Positions 1 to 9,899 of a stretch of DNA of 64,000 nt are shown here, in pieces (within the stretch, counting starts at the first letter, position 1; every line of letters starts with the position of its first letter). The translations under genes and the position numbers were made by a program. This stretch comes from Nothophaeocryptopus gaeumannii (Eukaryota > Ascomycota > Dothideomycetes > Mycosphaerellales > Mycosphaerellaceae), in NCBI GenBank assembly GCA_031771865.1, contig JASISA010000019.1, positions 744,001 through 808,000 of the forward strand. Reading direction: 5' to 3'. The notes below the pieces were generated by a model. The model saw only the letters and a list, made by a program, of their open reading frames with translations. It was not told the origin of the DNA and made no database searches.

Positions 1-915
1 TCAAGTAGCTATAGAGGACTATTGAACTTTATAAATACTAGTTAATATTATAAATAATTATATAATAGAGACTATTAGATTAGCATAGCTATTTTAGAGT
101 CTCTATTTATTATTGAATGGCTTTCATGCTTAATAGTCATCTAATAGGTACTATTCAATTCGAGGTATCAAGAGAAGAATTCCTGGAAAGCTTCCTATAA
201 TGTCCCCTTTATTCCAGAAGCTCTCCGTAGCTGCACGCGCTTTCCCTTCACGCGTCTCGAAGTGGTTCTCCGTCACATCGGCATGAGCATGATCGCATCA
301 GGCGGCAATGGCTGCACAGTGGTCAAGATGACTGTCGTTGAGTCTTCGACCTCACTTCAAATTCCACCATACGACTGTTGTTACAAGCAACCAGCTTCGG
401 TGCTCCTGTGCTCATCATGCGCACGACCTGTGCTACATATGTGCTACACCTATCGCTCTTCATCAAAGGCAAAGGCACGACTCTCGTTAGAGCCTTCCTG
501 CTCGTTTGGCTGAGACTGATATACCAGCTAAATGCCAGCCAAGGGACACAAGTTCGGATCCATATCTCCGACTTCGAGTTTGATTCCTGGAAGCTAATTT
601 ACAGTATTCACCGAGCCGTCATGAGCAGAGAAATCAGTGAGAAGAGCAGAACTTCTGCTAATTCAAGGAAGCGAACGTGTACGCGGTTGAAACATGTAAC
701 GCCACTTGACGAGCAAAACAAGGCGTGGCACTACCGAGACCTCCTGGAGTATTTCCTGTAGCATTACTCAGGCTGTGCAGGTCACTCTCCAGACGGTGTT
801 CACAACACCAAATCAGGTACGCTTCCTCGATGTGGACCTTCAGCTCAGGCACGTATATGAAAGGATGGATACCTCAATTATGTTCAGCCAACCTCAAAGG
901 ACCCCAAGAGTCACC
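1..915. other. AT-rich gene-poor left edge
   Basis: The first 180 bases are strongly AT-rich and full of TATA/TATTA runs, unlike the rest of the window; this is the composition typical of RIP-mutated repeats in filamentous ascomycetes (inference). From about 200 onward composition returns to normal. Short open frames exist here but none resembles a known protein and none has a credible start and intron structure, so I call no gene. Confidence 0.5.
64..107. repeat. inverted repeat in AT-rich edge
   Basis: The 9-base arm AATAGAGAC at 64-72 is repeated as its exact reverse complement at 99-107, leaving a 26-base AT-rich loop. It lies in the AT-rich edge and could be the remains of a transposon end or a chance hairpin in low-complexity DNA. 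Confidence 0.35.
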
Positions 916-1428
916 ATGAAGACCTTGAGTCCCATCAAAACCTCAATCACTATCCTCGTCCTCGGCTTTACTCACGCCCTCTCAACCCCGGCCTCCGATC
1001 CAAGCGGCGTCCAAATGATGGTCTTCTCGAAACTCGACTGCTACTACGTCGCACTAGACCATTCCACTACCGAGCCGCACTTCGAGTGCCATAACGTCTA
1101 TGGTGCCGAAGCAAGGCCGGTGCACGTGACGGGTCTAGGAAGATGTAATGCTATTCTGTTCAACGGGCCAAACTGTCGAGGACTTCAAGATTGTTTGATT
1201 GCAACAACTGAGCTTCAAGTGCCATCAAGTCAAAATTTTCGACACAAGCGTACTGCTATGTCGAATCTTCCAAAGCTCAAGTATTCATCCATCCAGATGA
1301 TACAATCCTCTCCAAGCCTTCAACTACAATCCTCCCTAAGCCTCCGAGTATTGCAACGCAGCTGCCTTAACTTTCGACAATCTCTGCTCTTCCAATCTTC
1401 TCTCAAGCTTGCTTGCAAGTTCCATTAG
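916..1428 (+). CDS. candidate small secreted cysteine-containing protein
   Basis: The ATG at 916 opens a 170-residue frame whose first 20 or so residues (MKTLSPIKTSITILVLGF, then THALSTP) form a good signal peptide with a hydrophobic core and a small-residue cleavage region. The next 80 residues hold five cysteines (in DCYY, FECH, GRCN, PNCRG and QDCL). No family is recognised. The open frame continues upstream to 706, but the signal peptide makes 916 the sensible start. The C-terminal third is Ser/Leu/Gln-rich and overlaps the end of the F-box gene on the other strand by 26 bases, so the true protein may stop earlier through an unrecognised intron. It could be an effector-like secreted protein or a chance frame. 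Confidence 0.4.
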   Translation: MKTLSPIKTSITILVLGFTHALSTPASDPSGVQMMVFSKLDCYYVALDHSTTEPHFECHNVYGAEARPVHVTGLGRCNAILFNGPNCRGLQDCLIATTELQVPSSQNFRHKRTAMSNLPKLKYSSIQMIQSSPSLQLQSSLSLRVLQRSCLNFRQSLLFQSSLKLACKFH

Positions 1429-2215
1429 CGTCCTGAACAACCGCCTCCTCCAGAAGTTTCATGTCCTCAGTGCTGACCAAAAGCGCCTCGCCACCATCGG
1501 AAGCAGGCTCACGTGAACCGAAAGCGCTTCGAATCCGCATGCCGATCGCGGTCCGACCTAATGGTACAGCTTTCAGGATATCGCGTACAGTCACGCCCTT
1601 GCCATCCTGTCCCTCGACCGTGATCCAGTCGCCATCGCAAATGCAGCCGCCGTTGAAGACACCCACGTCGAGCTTGCGAGCTGGCGGCATGGTGACGTAC
1701 ATCTCCACGAATGAGTAGTTGTCAGAAAATACGGACTGAAGTTTGATCCATTCGAAGACGCCATAATGGATATTTGCTGTAGTCATCAGGCGGGTAGTCG
1801 GATACAAGCCAGATGGACGGTCGAGAAGCAGCGGGTTGACTTCATTTGGGATGTAATCAATTCTCTGCGGCTCGTGCTTGTCGAAGGCATAGGCGTAGCA
1901 GTGCTCTAGTACTGGCAGCTTGCGACTCTTGTTGCCGCGCTTTGTCTGGCGTGTGAGGATGACCTTCGGCTCCTCCGCGTGCAGGAAGAGTCTCTGGCGT
2001 ACGACAGGCGAGCCGACAATGAGAGAGCGCAGGTACTTGTTCACGCGCTGGTAGCGAAGCAGGTCGATCGGTGGGAGGTGAGAGAGCACTTGTTCGAAGA
2101 GCTCCGGCACGCGGTAGACCTTCGAGCGAGCGGTCTGTGGTGTGTGTCAGTTACTGCTTTACGTTCACAAACGCTGTGAATGGCGTACCTCTACTGGCAT
2201 ATCTGCTTCAGCCAT
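1403..2215 (-). CDS. F-box domain protein (252 aa, two exons)
   Basis: Exon 1 is 2215-2189 (MAEADMPVE) and exon 2 is 2134-1403; the 54-nt intron starts GTACGC, has CTGAC near the end and finishes CACAG. The join is in phase. The N-terminus (VYRVPELFEQVLSHLPPIDL followed by a RYQRVNKYLRSLI segment) is a degenerate F-box: Leu/Pro-rich helix, then the RVNK turn and a PVVRQRLFL stretch. F-box proteins hand substrates to SCF ubiquitin ligases through Skp1. The rest is the lineage-specific C-terminal region of small Mycosphaerella-type F-box proteins, with a VEMYVTMPP segment and a C-terminal VTVRDIL motif, both also seen in the broken paralog that starts 307 bases away on the opposite strand. The substrate cannot be told. 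Confidence 0.82.
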
Positions 2216-2521
2216 ATTGGCGCCGGTTCTGATGACTCGGTGAGCTGTGAAAATTGTTCGTTTGGAGGACGTTGGCTGTTAAAGGTGAAGCGCGGGGCCA
2301 CGCATGCGCCGTTTGCATGTGATGCTTGGCACCTGCCGCTTCAAACTGAAGCTCATTTCGCCGCGTGTGCAACCACAACTCCCATGCAACATGCTCAAGA
2401 TACCTGCAGTCCAGCTCAGAATACTGCAATCACGATGATCAGTAGGCCTAGCGGTCTTTCGAAATGGATGCGAAGACTGATCACACAGCAGACTGCGCCA
2501 CCGATGTTGCCGCCGCGGGCG

Positions 2522-3239
2522 ATGTCAAGAGTATTCGGCACCAACGAACTTCTCGAGAACATTCTTGTCAATCTTCCACCGACAGCATTGCTCGTCTCCC
2601 GGTGCGTCGCGCGCAGTTGGCAAGCAACCATTCAAGCTCCCAAGCCGATTCGCACCAAACTTTACCTCGCACCTATCCACCCGGAGTCTGCATAAGTGTT
2701 CAACAGGGAGGTATTCAGTCGCGAGCACTGCGGATGTGTCGAGGGGAAATGGGTCCGTGTAACCGAACTCGCGCCAGAAGATAATTACTTCCTCGCGACC
2801 CTCCGCAATGACGTGATCCTCCACTTCGATCCTGTGGACAGCGGTGATGGATGTTTGATGCACGGCTATCCACCGTTCCTATACTAACAATAGAGCTGCT
2901 CCAGAATTTCATGTGAGGCGAAAGCTCGGCCAGCTACATGGAAATGTACTTGACCCAGGCCTTTGTCAATAACGTTCAGGTCGAAGGCCCGGCTCAAACA
3001 TTGGCCCTCTGACGGACAGTGTCCAAGTTTGCAGGGCAGAAGGCATTCGCTTTAAAGACGTCAAAGACGCCTTGGTAGTGTTCCTTACTGGTATAAAGAT
3101 CATGGCCATGCTTGAGATCAGGCTGATTTCCAGCGATATCCACGCGGACCAAGGCTATGGAATTGCATTGCCTTTTGAGGAAGACATGGCAGAGCTGGTG
3201 GAGCAGACCGGCCTCGACCCAAGACGACACTTTGTTTGA
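2522..3239 (+). pseudogene. decayed F-box paralog
   Basis: The ATG at 2522 begins an F-box (SRVFGTNELLENILVNLPPT, then VSRCVARSWQATIQ and RTKLYL), but an in-frame TAA at 2693-2695 cuts it after about 57 residues. The same frame continues past it to another TAA at 2885. Further family segments follow in other frames: YMEMYLTQAFVNNVQVE near 2935, matching VEMYVTMPP of the intact gene, and a C-terminal block beginning IRFKDVKDAL that ends at 3239. So there are at least two stops and two frameshifts. The first stop (TAA where CAA would fit) is the sort of C-to-T change made by RIP. It is a dead duplicate of the divergently oriented neighbour at 1403-2215. Confidence 0.75.
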
Positions 3240-4071
3240 GACCTCGAGGAGCTCATTGCACGACAAAACGGCCTCTTAGCGGCTGCGAGAGGCAGTTTGA
3301 AGTTGCTCGCCGGTTGCGCCTCTGTGGATGTTGAGTGGCACTATGGATCCTCGTGCAAGACAGCATCATCGTCTCAACGGTGGCAATGGTCCTTGAACGA
3401 GTGGCAACCTGGTAACAGATGAGGGAGGGAATGAAGAAATCTCCATCACTTTCCTCTCCGTCTATTTGCCTCGGTCGGTGGATTTTTGAGCCTTCTCTTC
3501 CATGATATCCGAGAGGCCGGGCAGCTTTGGCTCTTCTTTCGTGCGCTGCGACTTTTTCCCTTGTCAGGCTTCTTGCTGACTTTAGACATCGCGCCATCTC
3601 ATGTGACTCATGGAGCTAGATATACACCAGCACCGCGCGCAAGTCATATCTGGGCTTGGGTTCGCAAATGGCGGCCTGGCCTACTTCCCCTTTGATGAGA
3701 AGACATCGAGCCGCAGTGAGGTACGCATTCTTCACGCCCAAAATTCGAGGGGTCTGGCAACCTTCGTCCAGTCCTGCTTCATACAATAGCGACCCTCTCG
3801 TGCCCTCAGATTGACCATACGCGGCTGCAAGGCCTACGACAGTCTTCTCATGTCGACGCGGGACATTCGAGTGCAGCTTGAAGTTCAGGAGCAGTAGGTT
3901 GGTTCGGGAATAACAGAATAGTTCTAATTGGAGCATTGGCTCGGCCAGAGCGGCTCGGCGCGGCGGCAAAAGTGGATCGTTCTCGCGAGCTCAACCGCGC
4001 TCACCTTTCACTCCCATTGAAACATCACTGCACATGCACATACCACTTTCACATGTTAAGCACTGCTCGAG
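3240..4071. other. intergenic, no gene recognised
   Basis: Open frames of 114 and 117 codons on the minus strand (3253-3597 and 3616-3969) match no family I know. The last 100 bases would hold the promoter and 5' leader of the IF3 gene. Confidence 0.4.
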
Positions 4072-4878
4072 ATGCATACCAGACATACCACTTCGACTCT
4101 ACAAGCGCTCTACCAGGTCTTTGTACAACCAGCGCTCTCTAGAACAACGACTCGCCGACCTGGATTTACACATCCACAAACACTACACTCTCTACGAAGA
4201 GACGCCCGTCCCTTCTCGACCCAAGCACGACACCTCGCCAAAACGCGCGCAGCAGAAGTCCGCGATCAGAAATGGAACGAAGAGATCACACATCCGATGA
4301 TTCTCTTGGTCGACCCAGCCACGAACCAACTGTACGCCGATCCAGACCCGAGTGATCCCGAGAACGGAGAACCAATCCCTCGTCCACCCGTCACACGCTC
4401 CGACATACTGAATAGTTTGGACTTGAAAACACACAGGCTGGTGCAATTAACGCCTGATGAGCCGAAAAATCCGCATTTCGTGCCTGTTTGTAAGGTCATA
4501 AGTAAGAAGGACATGTATGAGGCGGACAAGAGGAGGAAGGAGAGTGCGAAAGCTGCGAAACAGGCGTCCAAAATCGCTTCTGAAATGGGAGGCAAAACAC
4601 TTGAACTGAACTGGGCAATAGACGCCAATGATCTGGGACACCGACTTCAGAGGGCTCGAGAGTTTCTGGAGGAGGGACGGAGGGTGGAGTTCATTTTGGC
4701 GGCGAAGAAGAGGGGAAGGAAGGCTACAAAGGAGGAGTGTGAGGGAGTGCTGAAGAGAATTCGGGAGGGTGTGGAAGCTGTGGATGGGGTGAAAGAGAAG
4801 GAAGCATTTCAGGGGAAACTTGGAGGGTTTGCGACGTTCATCTATCAAGGACGGCCGGTGAAAGCCAGCGGAGCGTAA
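4072..4878 (+). CDS. mitochondrial translation initiation factor IF-3
   Basis: A 268-residue single-exon protein. The first 50 or so residues are rich in Arg, Ser, Thr and Leu with almost no acidic residues, as in a mitochondrial presequence. An IF3-like N-terminal domain follows (ITHPMILLVDPATNQ, then VTRSDILNSLDLKTHRLVQL), a charged linker around 150-170 (KKDMYEADKRRKESAKAAK), and the C-terminal domain with LELNWAIDANDLGHRLQRA and EFLEEGRRVEFILAAKKRG, the mtIF3 signature for binding the small ribosomal subunit. In the mitochondrial matrix it keeps subunits apart and helps place initiator tRNA. Length and order fit fungal Aim23-type mtIF3. The start is the first ATG of the frame and is followed at once by the basic presequence. 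Confidence 0.9.
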   Translation: MHTRHTTSTLQALYQVFVQPALSRTTTRRPGFTHPQTLHSLRRDARPFSTQARHLAKTRAAEVRDQKWNEEITHPMILLVDPATNQLYADPDPSDPENGEPIPRPPVTRSDILNSLDLKTHRLVQLTPDEPKNPHFVPVCKVISKKDMYEADKRRKESAKAAKQASKIASEMGGKTLELNWAIDANDLGHRLQRAREFLEEGRRVEFILAAKKRGRKATKEECEGVLKRIREGVEAVDGVKEKEAFQGKLGGFATFIYQGRPVKASGA

Positions 4879-5091
4879 GGGGGCGTTAAGAAAAGATAGT
4901 CTATGTGCTGTTGTGATAGTTTGGTGGATGCACACTGCAGTAATGAGGCTGGATATCATGCATGCACGACGCAACGGCGGGCTGCACAGCCACAATGCGG
5001 CTGCATTCGAACGTGAGGCCTTTGTCGACGATACCTTGCTACGTCTTTTGATCTGCTACTAAGCAGTACCTCCACGACTGTAGAGTGTGGA

Positions 5092-6063
5092 ATGGGCCTC
5101 TGCGACACCTGCAGGTCATGCTTGTGGGGCACGGCCTCAGAGTCAGCAAGATTTGATGAGGATAGCCCGTGGGTGGAGTACTTCCACCATGCAAACGCTC
5201 AGAGCCTACTCGCCGCGGTCGACTTGCAGTGCATCGTGTGCCCTGAATATTGGCACAACCCTCAACTATCAACACTTCCGGGGCTATGGCATGCAGCTCC
5301 ACTGGAAGAGCATTTCGGACGTCGCCTACGCAAGAGTGGAATTTTGGGTCAGCTTGGAGCCGGACAAGACCCGTCTTATCGTGGATGACACTTTCCCGGC
5401 ATTCGATAAGAAATTTTACGGGCTCGGACTGGCTAGTGGAGATGCTTCATTATGGTACCCATCCCGGACAATGCTCTGAGAACACGGGTTCTATGGAAGC
5501 CATGAACGTAGCGAAACACTTGCTTGAGACTTGTCAGCATGAGCATAGCTAGTGCAAGAATCATGTCAGAGGAAGCTGGTGTCCGGTCCCACTCCTTGAT
5601 CTCGAAAATGTACGATCAAACGGTACCTTCTCCCCTGTTGACACCGCCCTGTCACGTGTCCACGGACCGTACATCACGATCAGTCACTGTTGGGGTCAGG
5701 TAGAGTTGACGAGACCTACAAGAGACAATCAGATAACCATGGAGAGTGGCTGGGCTGTCGTTAATATTCCGAAGACATTTCAGGACGCTATAGCGGTCTG
5801 TCTAGCTGTCGATTGACGCTATCTCTGAATTGACAGTCTGTGCATCCTCCAGGACGCAGAGAGAACTCTGTCAACTGGCTGCAGTAGTCTCCTCAAATGG
5901 GCAAAATATACTCCAATGCTCTGTGCAATCTTGCAGCGTCGGCATCAACTAATGGTCCTCAAGGCTTGTTCAGGGATCGAGATAGCGCCAAAGTCGGGTG
6001 GACGATCATCGAAACCAGACCACGTGCTCATTCCGGTCCCTTGAAAGCAGGTCGTTACAGATT
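5092..6063 (+). pseudogene. HET (heterokaryon incompatibility) domain pseudogene
   Basis: The pieces come in the order expected of a HET protein but in different frames: an N-terminal cysteine region (LCDTCRSCLW at 5092; QSLLAAVDLQCIVC), a middle region with LASGDASLWYP, then AKHLLETCQHEHS with a stop before CKNHVRGSWCPVPLLDL (the usual W..C...H..C, PTRLIDV-type block), then the domain core YITISHCWGQ, NIPKTFQDAI, and RYL-stop-IDSLCILQDA. The block GKIYSNALCNLAASAS...GLF closes the domain. At least two frameshifts and three stops are present. Where relatives read RYLWIDSLCI this copy has TGA for TGG, and a second TGA two codons before RYL fits CGA-to-TGA; both are RIP-type changes. Functional HET proteins trigger cell death on incompatible hyphal fusion; this one cannot be made. 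Confidence 0.82.
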
Positions 6064-6117
6064 GACGCCAGAATTTCACTTGACGCCAATATTTTACTGG
6101 ACGCCAGAATTTTACTG
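6064..6117. repeat. 18-bp tandem repeat, three copies
   Basis: Three head-to-tail units of 18 bp with core GACGCCARWATTTYACTK: 6064-6081, 6082-6099 and 6100-6117. It lies where the HET relic on the plus strand meets the sulfotransferase fragment on the minus strand, so it may mark the rearrangement that joined them. Confidence 0.75.
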
Positions 6118-6119
6118 GA

Positions 6120-6449
6120 AGAACCGGCTTCGGAAATCCGAGGATGTATATGGAGCGCCAGAGCCGTAGAGTTTGGCGTGAAGCCTTTTCACGCCAGCAG
6201 AGCAGGTGGCGATCGCGAAGGTTTGCGGGTTGTGAGAGTTCTTTGAAGTGATAGGGGACGTAGTTGAGGTGTCTGAGGGTTGTCCAAAGTGCTGGAGGAT
6301 CGTGTCAGCTTGATGTGATTGGGAAACTGGTCATCGGTGCTCTTACACATCGTCCCTGTCCTAGACAGACCAAGGCAGAGGACCTGCATTTTCTTTGGCT
6401 CCTCTGCCGAGGGACTCATTCGATCGATCCACCTTGGAAGCGTCGCCAT
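6120..6449 (-). pseudogene. truncated P-loop sulfotransferase-like gene (5' part only)
   Basis: Exon 1 (6449-6347) encodes MATLPRWIDRM, a short linker, and MQVLCLGLSRTGTM, the P-loop that starts fungal sulfotransferase-fold proteins (often labelled NAD-dependent epimerase or Sulfotransfer_4). An intron (6346-6292, GTAAGA to CTCCAG, with CTGAC inside) joins in phase to exon 2, giving SLWTTLRHLNYVPYHF and NLRDRHLLCWREK, the expected next block. Around 6120 recognisable similarity ends at the HET relic and the 18-bp repeat; all of the downstream catalytic domain is gone. An ATG 18 codons upstream (6503) is also open. Preserved splice sites and codons suggest truncation was recent compared with the neighbouring pseudogenes. 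Confidence 0.72.
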
Positions 6450-6540
6450 AACTGCCAATATCCAAGAATATTCTGAAAGATGTTCTCGAGGCTCTCTACT
6501 CACCAGCTCACCAGCTCACAACTTCAAAACCCTCTCCCAC

Positions 6541-8511
6541 CGCAGCCACCTTCAAGCAGAGCACAAGCTCTGAACAACCACTTCTCCCGTTGACCCGATG
6601 GAGCGGACACCGCTTTGCAGGCCATGGGTGAGCTGTGGGCAAGAGGCTGCGAGGTCGACCTCAGTAAGGTCAATGAGCTTCCTAAAGATGTCAACATGCT
6701 CATCGATCTGCCTCCGTACGCCTGGACCCATTCTTCTTGTTCTGGGATGAGAGCTACCTTTCCCGCGAGTACCGTCTGCGCACCACTCCACGCAAGGACC
6801 TCATCGGATACCCGGTACCCGGCAGTTTTAAACCAACGTGGCGCGACTTTTTCCGACGTAATGGGAATCCATGGATTCGAGAGCACAAGGTCCAAGGCAA
6901 CATCCTCTATCCAGGAGCTGTATGATAGTCATGGCGATCGAGGCGGCACGCCAGATCGCGGACTCAAATGAGGATATTATCGGCTACGAGCTCCGTGATG
7001 TTGCCATTTTCATCGCCCGGCGTGTCCCAGACGATGCAAAGGCAGTGGAGACTATGGTCCAGTTTCATCTTCGCCACACCGGAACCAAGGCGGCACCATC
7101 GTTCACTTTGCACGAGTTCACGGTCTCGAGCTGGTCTCAAGACGCCAACGAGTGGACTACGCACCCACGAGGTCTCATCTATGTCACGTACAAGTCCCAA
7201 ATTCGGCCACTTCCTCGACAACAAGAGCTACATTGGCGTCAACCTCCTGGACTTCGAAAACAACTTAACTCCTCGCGCAATCAAACTCTGGTCGGACGTC
7301 GGAGCGCCCATCTCTCAAGGTGCCCTGAAACCAGTCCAGCCCGTCCAACTCTTCACTTTCGCGGAAGTCGAACGAAAAGACCTTCCGCTACATGCAAACA
7401 GGCAAACATATGGGAAAAGTTGTGCTCCGTGTCGACGATGCAGATGTAGTGCCTGCAGTCCCACGCACTCCTCACGTCAACATCTCCGCCGAAGGAACAT
7501 ACATCATAGCCGGTCTAGGCGGAATCGGAAGAGAAATCGGCCGCTGGCTCGCAGAAAAAGGGGCAAAACATCTCGTTTCCCTTTCAGCAGCATCGGGAGA
7601 AGGGAATAGAACCTACGTCCAAGACCTGCGCAAGACGTACGAGACGAATGCCATCGCCTTTGACTGCGACGTCTCTTCCCGCGCAGCCCTGCAAACAGTC
7701 CTTTGTAACATCTCCCGCCTACCCCAAATCAAGGGCTGCGCAACAGGCACCATGGTCCTCTAGGACCGCCTATTCGACAAAATGTCCGCATCCGACCTAC
7801 GAGTCCCAATCGATCCCAAAGACAACGGCACCCAAAACCTACACGACCTCCTCCCCCGCGACCTCGATTTCTTCACAATGCTCTCCTCCCTCGCAGGAGT
7901 AATGGGCCACCGCGGTCAAGGAAACTACCGCTGTGGAAATATTTTTCAGGATTATTTCTCCTACCGTCGCAGTCTGGGACCTCGCGCAAGGACGATCGAT
8001 ATCGGCTACCTGCTTTCCGTTGGTTTCGTCGCCGAACACGACAAAAACGTCGACCACGTTGAGGTAATGGGGTTGAAAGTAATGCATAAATCCGAATTGC
8101 ACGGCTCGATCGCGACGGCGATTGAGAGGGTTAGAGGCACATCCACCGCAAATGATTTGCAGCCTTCCATTTAACGAACAGCAAGATCCGGAATGGTATT
8201 GGATGAATGATGGGCGATTCGCTGGATCAAAAGCGCGGGCTTCTGGATCAGGATGATCTCTATCTTCGATTTCTTCTCTAAAGGACGGGCTTTCAAGATG
8301 TGAGGATATGGGTTTGGCTGTGGAGTTGATCAGCAACGCAATGGCAGAGCGTCTTGCGCGGCCGATGATAATTCCAGCCGCGGATGTCAATACCAACAAA
8401 CCGCTCTCCGCGTATGGGTTCGATTCACTGGTAGCCCTGGAAGTCCGAAACTGGATCGCAAAGGAGATGCTGGTTGAATTCTCAGTATTTGAGATCATGG
8501 CGTGCCGATGA
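6541..8511 (+). pseudogene. remnant of a highly reducing polyketide synthase
   Basis: Segments of a type I iterative PKS appear in correct order but broken: the end of the acyltransferase region and post-AT linker ([16 protein letters not shown], then LIDLPPYAW) near 6610-6730; the N-terminal half of a dehydratase with HxxxGxxxxP ([12 protein letters not shown]) near 6885; a jump to the C-terminal end of an enoylreductase ([15 protein letters not shown] near 7200; [13 protein letters not shown] near 7395); a ketoreductase with [20 protein letters not shown] and [17 protein letters not shown]; and an acyl carrier domain with GFDSLVALEVRNW, Ser being the pantetheine site. Ketosynthase, most of AT, DH C-terminus and ER N-terminus are missing. 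There are several frameshifts and a TAG at 7761-7763 in the KR where relatives often have Gln (CAG). It can make no product. Confidence 0.85.
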
Positions 8512-8870
8512 GGCAGTTGGCAGGCGAGTTGACAGGGAAAAGTAAAGTGCTCGCGGCAAACTCGAAGGAGTGAGGGAACAATCCATATTGACTCGATGAT
8601 GGATGCGCGATGCGTTCTTGGAACAATGACATGTCAGTGGGATGCAAACTGTGATATAATATTGTTCGTTTGATTGAAGGTCCGACGCTGAACGCTATCA
8701 TAATTCATCCGATGAGCTGTCAGCTCTGGTATCTACGTCACGCTGTATCCGCAATGCGCAGTGAATGCTTGCTTGTGATCTCCCTTTCTCGATTACAAGG
8801 CGGAGTCAATGTAGACCGGTCAAGGCCTCGATCGTCCCTTCTAGGTCAAGTCGATGACCACATTTCCCGA
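8512..8870. other. intergenic, no gene recognised
   Basis: A 359-base gap between the end of the PKS relic and the stop codon of DCN1, which points toward it. I see nothing here beyond the likely 3' untranslated region of DCN1. Confidence 0.4.
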
Positions 8871-9899
8871 CTATGAGATTTCCATGGCATCGCCGTTGCC
8901 TGACCGCTTCTCTTCCTTGATCCACTCAACAAACTCATCGATGACGCTTGGCCAGCTGCTCTCCTCGTTCCAGAAGCTGAGTGACTCGTCCTTCATGACC
9001 TGCTGGGCAAAGTTGAGCGTCTGCTTCCACAAGTCCTTGTTGACCGCCTTCTTGACCTTTTCTTGGTAAAACTCAAACCACCAGTCCAGCCACGGCGTCT
9101 GTGCGGTCCGCCACTCCCAGGAAGGTGCTGTGAACAGGACAGTCCAGAACTCGATGGCCGTGTCCATTGGCAGTGCCTTCTGCTTCTCTGCCAGAGCAAG
9201 TTGGAAGGTGTGGTTGTAGACGGCCTTGAATATTCTGGGTTCGCTGGCGAGTTGCGATCGCCTCTGAAGGACCGTGTTCCGCATCTTTGGTATCGTGTCT
9301 GCATTCACCTCCGTCCACCCATCGATAAACCCTTCTCGTGTTATGTTGCCGAGCGACGGTGACTGGACGATCTCGGAGAAGACGAGTGCGCCGACGTCTT
9401 CAAGTGGAACCTGGAGCTCGCTAAGCAGCCCAGCCGTGCCTTCAATGCCGATCTCGTCTGGTAGCTCTTTGACATTATCGCGGTACTTGTCGAAGGTCTT
9501 GCTGAGGGAATTGCGAAGAGGGTTGGAGCCGCTAGAGGGGTTGTTGAAGAACCTTTTGTAGACCTTCATATTAGTACAATGTCGAATCAAAGCTATAGCT
9601 TCGTACGGCCAGGACATAGGCAGATGTTGTCTGGACGAAGTGTGTGCCCAAAGCTTGAGTGACTACCAAGCTGGCTCCTCTCTTTCATGCCATTTCTTTG
9701 GGTCCACAATACTTTGTCTCCGCCCATTGCTTGCCCGCCCGCCGAGTAAGATGAGAGATATTACTTACGCGTTGACAGCTGCGCCGACATTCCAGTTGTG
9801 TTGCTTGAGCACCTTTCCGGCAGTAGTCTTGTCCGACTGAGTGACGCTGACGAACTCGGAAATGGCGTTCTTCTGCTGCGAAGTGTACGCTGGAGGCAT
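8871..9899 (-). CDS. DCN1: DCN1-like cullin neddylation protein (270 aa)
   Basis: Exon 1 is 9899-9769 and exon 2 9552-8871; the 216-nt intron runs GTAAGT to AAAAG with TACTAAT as branch site, and the join is in phase. Residues 1-45 form a UBA-like domain (SQQKNAISEFVSVTQ, then LKQHNWNVGAAVNA). The rest is the cullin-binding PONY domain: LSKTFDKYRD, TREGFIDGWTE, MDTAIEFWTVLF, TPWLDWWFEFYQE and the acidic, Trp-containing C-terminus (SSWPSVIDEFVEWIKEE). It acts as a scaffold E3 that helps Ubc12 attach Nedd8/Rub1 to cullins and so activates SCF ligases, which is of interest next to the F-box genes here. A possible upstream coding exon with nuclear-targeting motifs is listed separately. Confidence 0.92.

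Noticed and set aside
706..915. Upstream extension of the secreted-protein frame to an ATG at 706
   Set aside because: The extension has no similarity and would bury the signal peptide that begins at 916.
1528..1536. TTCGAATCC, like a tRNA B box
   Set aside because: It lies inside the F-box coding region and no A box, cloverleaf or terminator surrounds it. I found no convincing tRNA or rRNA gene anywhere in the window.
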